From Rubellimicrobium mesophilum DSM 19309 (GTDB taxonomy: Bacteria > Pseudomonadota > Alphaproteobacteria > Rhodobacterales > Rhodobacteraceae): a stretch of 33,258 bases of DNA. Within the stretch, counting starts at the first letter, position 1; each line of letters begins with the position of its first letter. The notes under the pieces are model-generated. The model ran no database searches, had not been told where the DNA came from, and saw only the letters and a list, made by a program, of their open reading frames with translations. Below are positions 8,951 to 16,086 of the stretch, in pieces. Location: assembly GCF_000600335.2 (NCBI RefSeq), contig NZ_KK088586.1, forward strand, positions 1 through 33,258, given 5' to 3'. The translations under genes and the position numbers were made by a program.

Positions 8951-9847
8951 TCAGGCCGTCTCCAGCATCCCCCGCTCGCGGGCGAGCTCGGTCATGCGCT
9001 TCTGGATCTTCTCGAAGGCGCGGACCTCGATCTGGCGGATACGCTCGCGCGAGACGCCATAGCGCTCCGACAGCTCCTCCAGCGTGACCACGTCGTCGGT
9101 CAGCCGGCGCTGCATGAGCACGTCCCGCTCCCGGTCGGTGAGCTGGTCCATCGCCGCCATCAGCAGCTCCCGCCGGGCCTCGAGCTCGTCGCGCTCGGCG
9201 AAGGCGGTGGCCTGATCCGCGTCCTCGTCCTCCAGCCAGTCCTGCCACTGGGTGGTGCTGTCGTCGCTTGTCCCCACCTGGGCGTTGAGCGAGGCGTCGC
9301 CGCCCGACAGGCGCCGATTCATGGAGATCACCTCGTCCTCGGTCACGCCGAGGTCGGTCGCGATCCTGGCCACGTTCTCGGGCCGCAGGTCCCCCTCCTC
9401 CAGGGCGCCGATCCGCGCCTTCGCCTTGCGGAGGTTGAAGAACAGCTTCTTCTGCGCCGAGGTCGTCCCCAGCTTCACGAGGCTCCACGACCGCAGGATG
9501 TATTCCTGGATCGCCGCGCGGATCCACCACATCGCATAGGTGGCGAGGCGGAACCCCTTCTCCGGATCGAACCGCTTCACCGCCTGCATCAGGCCCACGT
9601 TCGCTTCCGAGATCACCTCGGCCTGCGGCAGCCCGTAGCCCCGGTAGCCCATGGCGATCTTGGCGGCGAGGCGCAGGTGCGAGGTGACGAGCTTGTGCGC
9701 GGCCCCGGCGTCCTCGTGGTCCACCCAGCGCTTGGCCAGCATGTACTCCTCCTCCGGCTCCAGCATCGGGAACTTGCGGATTTCCTGGAGATAACGGTTC
9801 AGCCCCTGCTCGGGGCTCGGTGCCGGAAGATTCGCGTAGGTCGCCAT
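8951..9847 (-). CDS. rpoH: RNA polymerase heat-shock sigma factor RpoH
   Basis: This 298-residue sigma-32 family factor directs RNA polymerase to heat-shock and oxidative-stress promoters. It has a short region 1.2 (LNRYLQEIRKFPML), region 2 with the core-binding and -10 residues (GLMQAVKRFDP to ATYAMWWIRAAIQEY), and the RpoH-specific box QKKLFFNLR at residues 132-140. Region 4.2 is GVSRERIRQIEVRAFEKI. The RpoH box separates it from RpoD. Rhodobacter relatives carry two paralogues, RpoHI and RpoHII; I cannot say confidently which this is. The ATG at 9847 follows a purine-rich AAAGGGGGCC site. A possible target in the same window is the DUF1127 and stem-loop RNA unit at 11669-11967. Confidence 0.95.
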   Translation of the reverse strand: MATYANLPAPSPEQGLNRYLQEIRKFPMLEPEEEYMLAKRWVDHEDAGAAHKLVTSHLRLAAKIAMGYRGYGLPQAEVISEANVGLMQAVKRFDPEKGFRLATYAMWWIRAAIQEYILRSWSLVKLGTTSAQKKLFFNLRKAKARIGALEEGDLRPENVARIATDLGVTEDEVISMNRRLSGGDASLNAQVGTSDDSTTQWQDWLEDEDADQATAFAERDELEARRELLMAAMDQLTDRERDVLMQRRLTDDVVTLEELSERYGVSRERIRQIEVRAFEKIQKRMTELARERGMLETA

Positions 9848-9921
9848 GAAGGGCCCCCTTTCGTAAAGTTCATCCCTTTAACATTCAGGAGCGTCTGACG
9901 CAAGGGCAAAGAGCGCGTCGC

Positions 9922-9969
9922 TCATCTTTCTCAAGGAAAGATGAACAGTTACCGTGCGGCCTCGCACGG
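9922..9969 (-). other. Two perfect hairpins between the pseudouridine synthase gene and rpoH
   Basis: TCATCTTTC (9922-9930) and GAAAGATGA (9936-9944) form a nine-base perfect stem with a five-base loop. CCGTGCG (9952-9958) and CGCACGG (9963-9969) form a seven-base stem with a four-base loop. On the minus strand the GC-rich hairpin comes first, 22 bases after the pseudouridine synthase stop, and could end that transcript, although no T-run follows. The AT-rich hairpin lies upstream of or within the rpoH leader. Whether either acts as terminator, operator or RNA thermosensor is not shown by the sequence. Confidence 0.4.
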
Positions 9970-9991
9970 AGCTTGTCGCGGTGACGAGGTC

Positions 9992-11011
9992 TCAACCTCC
10001 CAGCGCGCGCAGGAGTTCCGCCATGTCGGGGGGCAGCGGCGATTCGAAGCGGAGGGCCTCGCCGGTGACCGGATGCACGAAGCCCAGCGTCGCCGCATGG
10101 AGAGCCTGCCGGGGGAAGCCCATCACCGCCTCGGCCCCTGCCTCGCCCAGGGCGCGGGCCGAGGGCCTGCGATGCCCCCCATAGACCGGGTCGCCGACGA
10201 GCCCGTGTCCCGCATAGGCCATCTGCACCCGGATCTGGTGCGTCCGCCCGGTCTCCAGCCAGCAGTCCACCAGCGCGGCGGCGGGGGGCGTCCCGAAGGT
10301 CTCCACCACGCGGGCCCGCGTCACGGCGTGCCGCCCGACTTCCCAGGTCACCGCCTGCCGCTGCCGGTCAGTCCGGTGCCGGTCGAGCCGCGTGGCGATC
10401 CGCAGCACCGCGCCCGGCTCCCAGGACACCCCCCGCAGCCCCCTCAGGCGCGGATCGCCCGGGTCCGGCACGCCATGGCATACGGCGAGATAATGCCGCT
10501 CCACGTCATGCGCCTCGAACTGCGCGGCGAGTCCCTGGTGCGCCCGGTCCGACTTCGCCGCGACCAGCAGCCCCGAGGTCTCCTTGTCGATCCGGTGCAC
10601 GATCCCCGGCCGCAGCATCCCGCCCACGCCCGACAGCGAGTCCCCGCAATGATGGATCAAGGCGTTGACCAACGTCCCTCCGGGGCTTCCCGGGGCCGGA
10701 TGGACGACCATCCCGGCGGGCTTGTCCACCACGATCAGGTCCGCGTCCTCCCAGACGACCGCCAGCGGGATGTCCTCCGCCCCGATGTGGCTCTCCTCCG
10801 GGTCGCCCACCTCGATCTCGACCCGAGCGCCCTCCGCGACGGGCGCCGAGGGATCGGTCTGCACATGGCCCTCAACCCGCACCGCCCCCTCGACGATGAG
10901 GCGGGCGAGGCGCGACCGGCTCAGCGTCTCGTCTGGCACGTCCCGCGCCAGGGCCTTATCAAGGCGGCGCGGCGGGTCGGCCGCGATCTCGAAGGCAAGG
11001 CGCTCGCCCAT
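9992..11011 (-). CDS. rluD: RluA/RluD family 23S rRNA pseudouridine synthase
   Basis: This 339-residue pseudouridine synthase of the RluA family converts specific uridines of 23S rRNA to pseudouridine. An S4-like RNA-binding domain lies at residues about 17-75 (RRLDKALA to VEIEVGD). The catalytic domain carries HRIDKETSGLLV with the catalytic aspartate D142, LVVDKPAG-like VVDKPAGMVVHP, and GRTHQIRVQ with GDPVYGG near the end. The S4 domain and length favour RluD over RluA or RluC, but the specificity is inferred. The ATG at 11011 has GGGAG nine bases upstream; a GTG two codons earlier is an alternative. This start codon overlaps that of the divergent DUF6476 gene. Confidence 0.9.
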   Translation of the reverse strand: MGERLAFEIAADPPRRLDKALARDVPDETLSRSRLARLIVEGAVRVEGHVQTDPSAPVAEGARVEIEVGDPEESHIGAEDIPLAVVWEDADLIVVDKPAGMVVHPAPGSPGGTLVNALIHHCGDSLSGVGGMLRPGIVHRIDKETSGLLVAAKSDRAHQGLAAQFEAHDVERHYLAVCHGVPDPGDPRLRGLRGVSWEPGAVLRIATRLDRHRTDRQRQAVTWEVGRHAVTRARVVETFGTPPAAALVDCWLETGRTHQIRVQMAYAGHGLVGDPVYGGHRRPSARALGEAGAEAVMGFPRQALHAATLGFVHPVTGEALRFESPLPPDMAELLRALGG

Positions 11012-11312
11012 GGACACGTCTCCCGAGGCTCCCGAGCCCCAACTCCCGCCGAGCCTCCGGCTGCTCAAGCGCCTCGTCGTGGCGCTGACGGTGGTGATGA
11101 TCGCGGGCTTCCTAGTGCTGATCGCCGCCCTTGTCATGCGCCTCAACGCCGTCGGGCCATCGCTCCCCGACAGCGTGACGCTCCCCGGCGACGCTCGGGC
11201 CGCCGCCTTCACCCAAGGCTCCGACTGGTTCGCCGTGGTGACGACCGACGACCGCATCCTGATCTACGACCGCCTCACCGGACGGCTCCGCCAGTCCCTG
11301 ACCATCGAGTGA
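11010..11312 (+). CDS. DUF6476 family small membrane protein
   Basis: This 100-residue protein has one transmembrane helix (about residues 20-43, RLVVALTVVMIAGFLVLIAA region) after a proline-rich cytoplasmic start. It ends in a small domain containing VTTDDRILIYDRLTGRLRQ. It matches the DUF6476 family of Rhodobacteraceae as I know it; the function is unknown. The ATG is at 11010-11012, inside the palindrome CCATGG (11008-11013) that also holds the start codon of the divergent pseudouridine synthase gene. A GAAGGCAAGG stretch upstream could serve as ribosome-binding site. The leader of each gene therefore lies in the coding region of the other. Confidence 0.8.
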   Translation: MDTSPEAPEPQLPPSLRLLKRLVVALTVVMIAGFLVLIAALVMRLNAVGPSLPDSVTLPGDARAAAFTQGSDWFAVVTTDDRILIYDRLTGRLRQSLTIE

Positions 11313-11668
11313 TCCTTCGCGCGAGTCGCCTGAGGCGTGGCGCCAGGGCTCGCTTCGCCCAATTCCCTCGATCCGCCACTTGACAGGATTCCAGGTCGCC
11401 GCCCCGCGCGTGCCCAAGGACGCGGCATCCGTGCCCAAGCCATGAGCCGAACTCGACCGCGGGTTGCAGGGCCTCCCTTGCACCGTTCCCGGACTGCCTG
11501 CCCATCGGTCGCCCCGCTCGAAAACAGGTCAGTGCCCCTCATGCAGTTGCTGCAACGCAGCATTGACCTCCTGGCCATTGTGCAAGTGCAGCATCGCCAT
11601 AACCTATGACCCGACCCGATCACCGCGCCGGGTCGTGCCACGGACCGGCGCCCCCAAGGAAGAGGACC
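11313..11668. other. Gene-free leader region upstream of the DUF1127 gene
   Basis: No gene is supported in these 356 bases. The part from about 11520 to 11610 is lower in GC than its surroundings and is the likely promoter region for the DUF1127 gene. It holds a short inverted repeat, GTTGC-T-GCAAC (11546-11556), and TTGACC at 11563-11568. There is also a TTGTGC (11578-11583) followed after 14 bases by CATAAC (11598-11603), which could be an RpoH-like promoter. None matches a consensus well enough to call. Another TTGACA at 11380 lacks a -10 partner. Confidence 0.3.
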
Positions 11669-11890
11669 ATGACCATGGCCCATGCCCCCCAGACCCGAGC
11701 CCTTGCCAACCCATCCGCCGGCCTCCTCGACAGCCTCTGGCCCGCCCTTGCCGCGAGGGTCGCCTGGTATCGCACCTACCGCCGGACGCTGGACGAGCTC
11801 CGCCAGCTTTCCGACCGCGACCTTGCCGACATGGGGATGCACCGCAGCACCATCGCCGACGTGGCACGCGAAGCCGCCGGCCGCCTCTGA
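11669..11890 (+). CDS. DUF1127 domain small protein (CcaF1-like)
   Basis: This 73-residue basic protein carries the DUF1127 motif in its C-terminal half: [20 protein letters not shown] followed by IADVAREAA. In Rhodobacter sphaeroides a DUF1127 protein of this kind (CcaF1) is encoded directly upstream of the stress-induced CcsR RNAs and is reported to bind RNA; DUF1127 proteins generally are small RNA-associated regulators. The ATG at 11669 follows AAGGAAGAGGACC, a good ribosome-binding site. An in-frame extension to 11606 is possible but lacks a site. Ten bases after the stop begin the two CCTCCTCCC-loop hairpins, which strengthens the CcaF1-CcsR comparison. Confidence 0.82.
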   Translation: MTMAHAPQTRALANPSAGLLDSLWPALAARVAWYRTYRRTLDELRQLSDRDLADMGMHRSTIADVAREAAGRL

Positions 11891-11899
11891 GACCGTCGC

Positions 11900-11967
11900 G
11901 GACGCCCCTCCTCCTCCCTGGGCGTCCCGTGACCTGCGGCGGGGCCACCTCCTCCCGGCCTCGCCGT
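11900..11967 (+). ncRNA. CcsR/cuckoo-type small RNA: two tandem anti-Shine-Dalgarno stem-loops
   Basis: Two hairpins follow the DUF1127 stop. Hairpin 1: GGACGCCC (11900-11907) pairs with GGGCGTCC (11920-11927) around the loop CTCCTCCTCCCT. Hairpin 2: bases 11936-11946 pair with 11957-11967 (eleven pairs, two of them G-U) around the loop ACCTCCTCCC. Both loops expose CCTCCTCCC, complementary to a Shine-Dalgarno sequence. This architecture, and the position behind a DUF1127 gene, match the alphaproteobacterial CcsR/cuckoo RNA family, which in Rhodobacter is controlled by RpoHI/RpoHII and processed from the DUF1127 mRNA. Hairpin 2 ends five bases before the convergent ATPase gene's stop and may also act as terminator. 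Confidence 0.85.
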
Positions 11968-11971
11968 ACCC

Positions 11972-12957
11972 CTAGGCCGCGAAGCGATGCTCCGCCCCCT
12001 TCGACGGGGCTCACGAAGACCTCCGCCCCGGGCGCGAGCGTCGTCCCGCCCCCGGTCCGTGCCACCAGTTCCCCGAGTTGAGGCACCTCCAGATAGACGA
12101 TGGCGTCGGCGCCGAGCCTCTCGATGTGCCGCACCTTGCCCCGCCAGCGTCCCAGGCTCGGGGACAGCAGCACGTGCTCCGGCCGGATGCCGTAGATCGC
12201 GGCGCCCCATGGCCTTCGCCGCCTCCCCTCCGAACAGGTTCATCTTCGGGCTACCGATGAAGCCCGCGACGAAGGGCGTAGCCGGATGGCCGTAAAGGTC
12301 CATCGGCGCGCCGGCCTGCTCGATCCGTCCGCCCTGCAGGACCACAATCTGGTCGGCCATGGTCATCGCCTCGACCTGGTCGTGGGTCACGTAGATCATC
12401 GTGGCGTCGAGCCGGTGGTGCAGGTCCGCCAACTCCAGCCGCATCTCGGCCCTGAGGGAGGCGTCGAGGTTCGACAGCGGCTCGTCGAAGAGGAAGACCT
12501 TCGGGTCGCGCACGATGGCCCGCCCGATCGCCACCCGCTGCCTCTGGCCGCCGGAGAGCGCCTTGGGCTTGCGGTCGAGGAGATGGGTGAGCTGCAGGAT
12601 GTCCGCCGCCGCCCGCACCTTCGCCTCGATCTCCGCCTTGGGCAGCCGCGCGAGGCTCAGCCCGAAGCCGATGTTCTGCGCCACCGTGAGATGCGGGTAG
12701 AGCGCGTAGTTCTGGAACACCATGGCGATGCCGCGCTCGCTGGGCTCGGCCCAGGTCACGTCCTGCCCGCCGATCAGGATCTGGCCGTCCGTGACCTCCT
12801 CCAGCCCCGCGATCATCCGCAGGAGCGTGGATTTCCCGCAGCCCGAGGGCCCCACGAAGACGCAGAAGCTGCCCGAGGCGACGGTCAGGTCCACCCCCTT
12901 GATGACCTCCACCGAGCCGAAGCTCTTGCGGACGCCCCTCAGTTGCACCTCGGCCAT
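11972..12957 (-). CDS. Sugar ABC transporter ATP-binding protein (UgpC/MalK type), two frameshifts in this sequence
   Basis: This is the cytoplasmic ATPase of a CUT1-type sugar importer. Walker [10 protein letters not shown] is at residues 36-44, the signature LSGGQ at 134-138, Walker B VFLFDEP with D158 and E159, and the switch histidine is in VTHDQVEA. After [19 protein letters not shown] the frame shifts: the run of four C at 12205-12208 has one base too many. The continuation [16 protein letters not shown] with the C-terminal regulatory (TOBE) fold is in another frame. A second extra base lies in the five C at 11995-11999; removing it gives the ending [12 protein letters not shown] and a TAG at 11972-11974. 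Corrected, the protein has 327 residues, normal for the family. It is the last gene of the rhamnoside operon. Confidence 0.85.
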
Positions 12958-12961
12958 GGCC

Positions 12962-13826
12962 CTATCCCTTGACGGCGCCCGCGGTCATGCCCGCGACGAT
13001 CTGGCGGTTGAAGAAGACGAAGACGATCAGCGGCGGGATCGTCACCAGGAGCACGTTCATGAACAGCAGGTTGAACTGCGAGGAGAACTGGCTCTGGAAG
13101 TTGTAGAGCGTGAGCTGGACGGTCACGTTATCCTTCCCCGGCAGGTAGTAGAGCGGGTTGGTGAAGTCGTTGAAGATCGCGATGCTCTGCACGACGATCA
13201 GCGTCACCGTCACCGGCCTCAGAAGCGGCAGGATCACCCGGAAGAAGACCTGCAGGGGCCTGGCCCCCGTCGATGATCGCGGCCTCGTCCAGCTCCTTCG
13301 GGATCGTCGCGATGAAGGCGCGGTAGAGCAGGACCGAGAACGACAGCCCATAGGCCACCTCGATCAGGATCATCCCGTGGATCGTCTTGAAGAGCCCGAG
13401 CCCCTGGAGCACCCAGATCGTCGGCACCACGGCGGGCGGGATCATCAGGCCGGCAAGGACGAAGGCCATCACCACGGCGTTCCACCGCGACCGCCGCCGC
13501 TGCAGGACGTAGCCCACCATCGCCGCCAGCACGATGAGCAGCGCGACCGCCCCCACTGTGATCACCGTGGAATTGAAGTAGGCGAGGAGCAGCATGTAGT
13601 TGCGCGCCTCGATCACGTCCTTGAAGTTCTCCCAGGCCTGCCACTCGCTTGGCCAGGAGAAGCTCATGCGGCTCGCGTCCCGCTGGTTCTTCACCGCCTG
13701 CAGCGCGATGAACAGGAACGGCACCACGAAGACGACGAAGGCCACCAGCATCGCCAGGGCCCCGGTCACGGCCGGGCGCCACCTGGCGGGACGGCGACGG
13801 ACGGGCAGCGGCGGCACGGCGGTCAC
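12962..13826 (-). CDS. Sugar ABC transporter permease (MalG/UgpE type), frameshifted in this sequence
   Basis: This is the second inner-membrane permease of the importer. Hydrophobic segments include [20 protein letters not shown] and [16 protein letters not shown]. The EAA loop that contacts the ATPase is [13 protein letters not shown]. The frame breaks just after it: five C at 13264-13268 should be four, which links IIDGA to [16 protein letters not shown]. Removing one base gives 287 residues ending TAGAVKG. The likely start is GTG at 13826, overlapping the stop of the first permease gene; no in-frame ATG lies before the first membrane segment. The ATPase gene starts four bases downstream of its stop. 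Confidence 0.85.
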
Positions 13827-14749
13827 AGGTCCACCTCGCGCCGGTTGAACCACCAGGTCAGCGGCAGGACGATGAGGGCGATGAGCACGAACAGGATCAC
13901 GTTCCCCGCCGTGGCGAGCCCGTAGAACCCTGCCTGGTACTGCTTGTAGATCACCGAGGCGATCACGTCCGAGGAGAAGCCGGGCCCCCCGCCGGTCATG
14001 GCCCAGATCAACTCGAAGTAGCGCAGGCCCGAGATCAGCGACAGCGTGACCACGGTCACCGTCGCCGGCCGCACCAGCGGCACCGTCACCCGCCAGAAGA
14101 GCTGCCACCGCGTGGCCCCGTCGATCCGCGCGGCCTCGTAGTAGTCGGCTGGGATCGAGACGAGCCCCGCCATGTAGATCACCGCCGCGAGGCCCACGCC
14201 CTTCCACACGTCCACCAGCGCCACCGAGAGGAGCGCCAGCGACGGGTTGGTGAGCCAGCCCGGCCCGTCGATCCCGATGGCGTCCAGCGCCACGTTGATG
14301 GCCCCCTTGGTGGGATGCATCATCGCCTCGAAGGCGAAGCCCACGCCGATGGTCGAGACGAGGACGGGAAAGAACACCAGCGTCCTGAGCGTCCCCCGGA
14401 AGAGGATGTTCCCGGTGAGGAGCACCGCCAGCAGCAGCCCCAGCACCGTCTTGAGCGCGCTGGTGAGCCCCCCATAGATCAGCGTGTTGATCACGCCCTG
14501 GACGAGGAAAGGCTCCCGGAAGAACTGCCGGAAGTTGTCCAGCCCGATGAACTCGGCCTCGCTCAGGGTCCAGCGCGTCAGGCTGAACCACAGGCTCGCC
14601 AGCGTGGGCACCACGAACAGCGCGCCATAGACGATGGCGGCCGGCAGGAAGAACCACGTCGGATAGGGCGAGCGGCGGCGACGGCGCGGCGCCGCCCCCG
14701 CCCGCGCCTTGGGGCGGGCGTCAGGGGAGAGACTGACGTCCGCCGCCAT
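13823..14749 (-). CDS. Sugar ABC transporter permease (MalF/UgpA type)
   Basis: This 308-residue inner-membrane permease has six predicted helices, the first at about residues 35-55 (WFFLPAAIVYGALFVVPTLAS). The cytoplasmic EAA loop is DYYEAARIDGATRWQLFWRV, and the protein ends in the membrane segment VILFVLIALIVLPLTWWF. It pairs with the following permease to form the channel. The ATG at 14749 lies two bases after the binding-protein stop; the open frame continues far upstream but only as a shadow of the neighbouring genes. The N-terminus is rich in arginine and lysine before the first helix, fitting an inside-positive orientation. Confidence 0.92.
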   Translation of the reverse strand: MAADVSLSPDARPKARAGAAPRRRRRSPYPTWFFLPAAIVYGALFVVPTLASLWFSLTRWTLSEAEFIGLDNFRQFFREPFLVQGVINTLIYGGLTSALKTVLGLLLAVLLTGNILFRGTLRTLVFFPVLVSTIGVGFAFEAMMHPTKGAINVALDAIGIDGPGWLTNPSLALLSVALVDVWKGVGLAAVIYMAGLVSIPADYYEAARIDGATRWQLFWRVTVPLVRPATVTVVTLSLISGLRYFELIWAMTGGGPGFSSDVIASVIYKQYQAGFYGLATAGNVILFVLIALIVLPLTWWFNRREVDL

Positions 14750-14751
14750 TC

Positions 14752-16035
14752 TCACCAGCCCTCGATGCCGAGCTGCTGCGCCTGCTTCTGCACGTCCTGG
14801 TCGTAGAGCGCGGCGGCCTCGGCGGCCGGACGGATTCCCGAGCCCACCTCGACGGTGATCTGCTCCAGCGCCGGACCCTTGATGGGCGACAGGAACTCCA
14901 GCGCGGGGGCGGTGCGGCCGTCCTGGAAGTAGGGCAGCATGTCGGACACGGCGCGCGGCACGTCGGCGGGCAGGTCGCAGCCCTCCACCAGGAGCGGTCC
15001 CGTGGCCCCCACGGTGTCGATCATGATCTGGCAGGCCTCGGGGCTTGCCGCGAAGTTGACGAAGTCCTTGGCGATGTCGGTGTGCTCGCCGCCCTTGGGC
15101 ACGTACATGGCGTCGAGGTACCAGACGGTGAGGCCGTTCGGAGCCCCCGCCGGGCCCGGCTGGGCGAAGAAGCCGACGTTTTCCAGGGACTCGGGGTAGT
15201 TCTGCTGGATCGCGCCGATGGCGAAGGTCAGCATCGGGTAATGGGCGGCCTCGCCTTCGGCCACCATGCGCAGGCCGTCGTCGTAGGTGGCCGCGCCAAA
15301 GTCCTCGTTCCACCAGCCCTTCTCGAAGCCTTCCTGAAGGTGCTCGAAGCCGCGCATCGCCGCGGGGGTGTCGGCGTACTTGGCCTGGTTGGCCGTGTAC
15401 TTCTCGGCGAAGTCGGGCACCTCGGCCTGCACGTTGAAGTAGTCGGCCAGCACGAAGAGCTGGGAGGTCCAGGTGTCGCCGTAGGTCTGCGCCACGGGCA
15501 CGTGGCCCGCCGCCTTGATGGCCTCGTTGTTGGCCTCGAACTCCTCCCAGGTCTGCGGGACCTTGAGGCCCAGTTCCTCGTACATCGGCACGTTGTAGAA
15601 GATGCCGCCGCCCATGGCGGCCCGCAGCGGCACGCCGTAGACCTTGCCGTCCGTGCCCGTGACCACGCCCTTGAAGCCGTCCAGCACGCCGGCCATGTTG
15701 GGCAGGTCGTCGAGCGGCTCGAGCGTCTCGGTCGGGTTGAGCGCCTGGAACAGCGAGCCGGCGTTGTAGGCGAAGATGTCGGACATCTCGCCCGTGGCGA
15801 GCCGGGTCTTGACGAGGTTGTCCCCATCCGAGCCGCCGGGGCGCTGCTCCAGGTCGAAGGTGACGTTGGGGTGCTGCGCGGTGTAGGCCTCGGTCAGCGC
15901 CTCGGCCACGGCGACCCCGTCGGGCGAGCCGTCCGTGAGGTAGGTGAGCGTCACCTCCTCCTCCTGCGCCCAGGCCCCGCCGGCCATCGTGGCGAGCGCG
16001 GCGGCCAGCGCGGCGCTCGGGATCAGTCTCGTCAT
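14752..16035 (-). CDS. Extracellular sugar-binding protein of the ABC importer (family 1)
   Basis: This 427-residue periplasmic binding protein belongs to solute-binding family 1. A signal peptide covers residues about 1-23, ending GGAWA before QEEE. The mature part opens with VTLTYLTDGSPDG and has the bilobal family pattern (VKTRLATGEMSDIFAYNAGS, WEEFEANNEAIKAAG, GLTVWYLDAMYVPKG). The substrate is presumably a rhamnose-containing oligosaccharide or glycoside, inferred from the GH78 gene immediately upstream. The ATG at 16035 is preceded by GGAGGAG. The length and frame are normal. Confidence 0.92.
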   Translation of the reverse strand: MTRLIPSAALAAALATMAGGAWAQEEEVTLTYLTDGSPDGVAVAEALTEAYTAQHPNVTFDLEQRPGGSDGDNLVKTRLATGEMSDIFAYNAGSLFQALNPTETLEPLDDLPNMAGVLDGFKGVVTGTDGKVYGVPLRAAMGGGIFYNVPMYEELGLKVPQTWEEFEANNEAIKAAGHVPVAQTYGDTWTSQLFVLADYFNVQAEVPDFAEKYTANQAKYADTPAAMRGFEHLQEGFEKGWWNEDFGAATYDDGLRMVAEGEAAHYPMLTFAIGAIQQNYPESLENVGFFAQPGPAGAPNGLTVWYLDAMYVPKGGEHTDIAKDFVNFAASPEACQIMIDTVGATGPLLVEGCDLPADVPRAVSDMLPYFQDGRTAPALEFLSPIKGPALEQITVEVGSGIRPAAEAAALYDQDVQKQAQQLGIEGW

Positions 16036-16086
16036 GCGTCTCTCCTCCGTTGGTCTGTTGTCGCGCGGGTTGGCCCCGCGTTGATC

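Noticed and set aside
11380..11385. TTGACA as a sigma-70 promoter.
   Set aside because: No -10-like hexamer at 16-18 bases downstream; the following bases are nearly all G and C.
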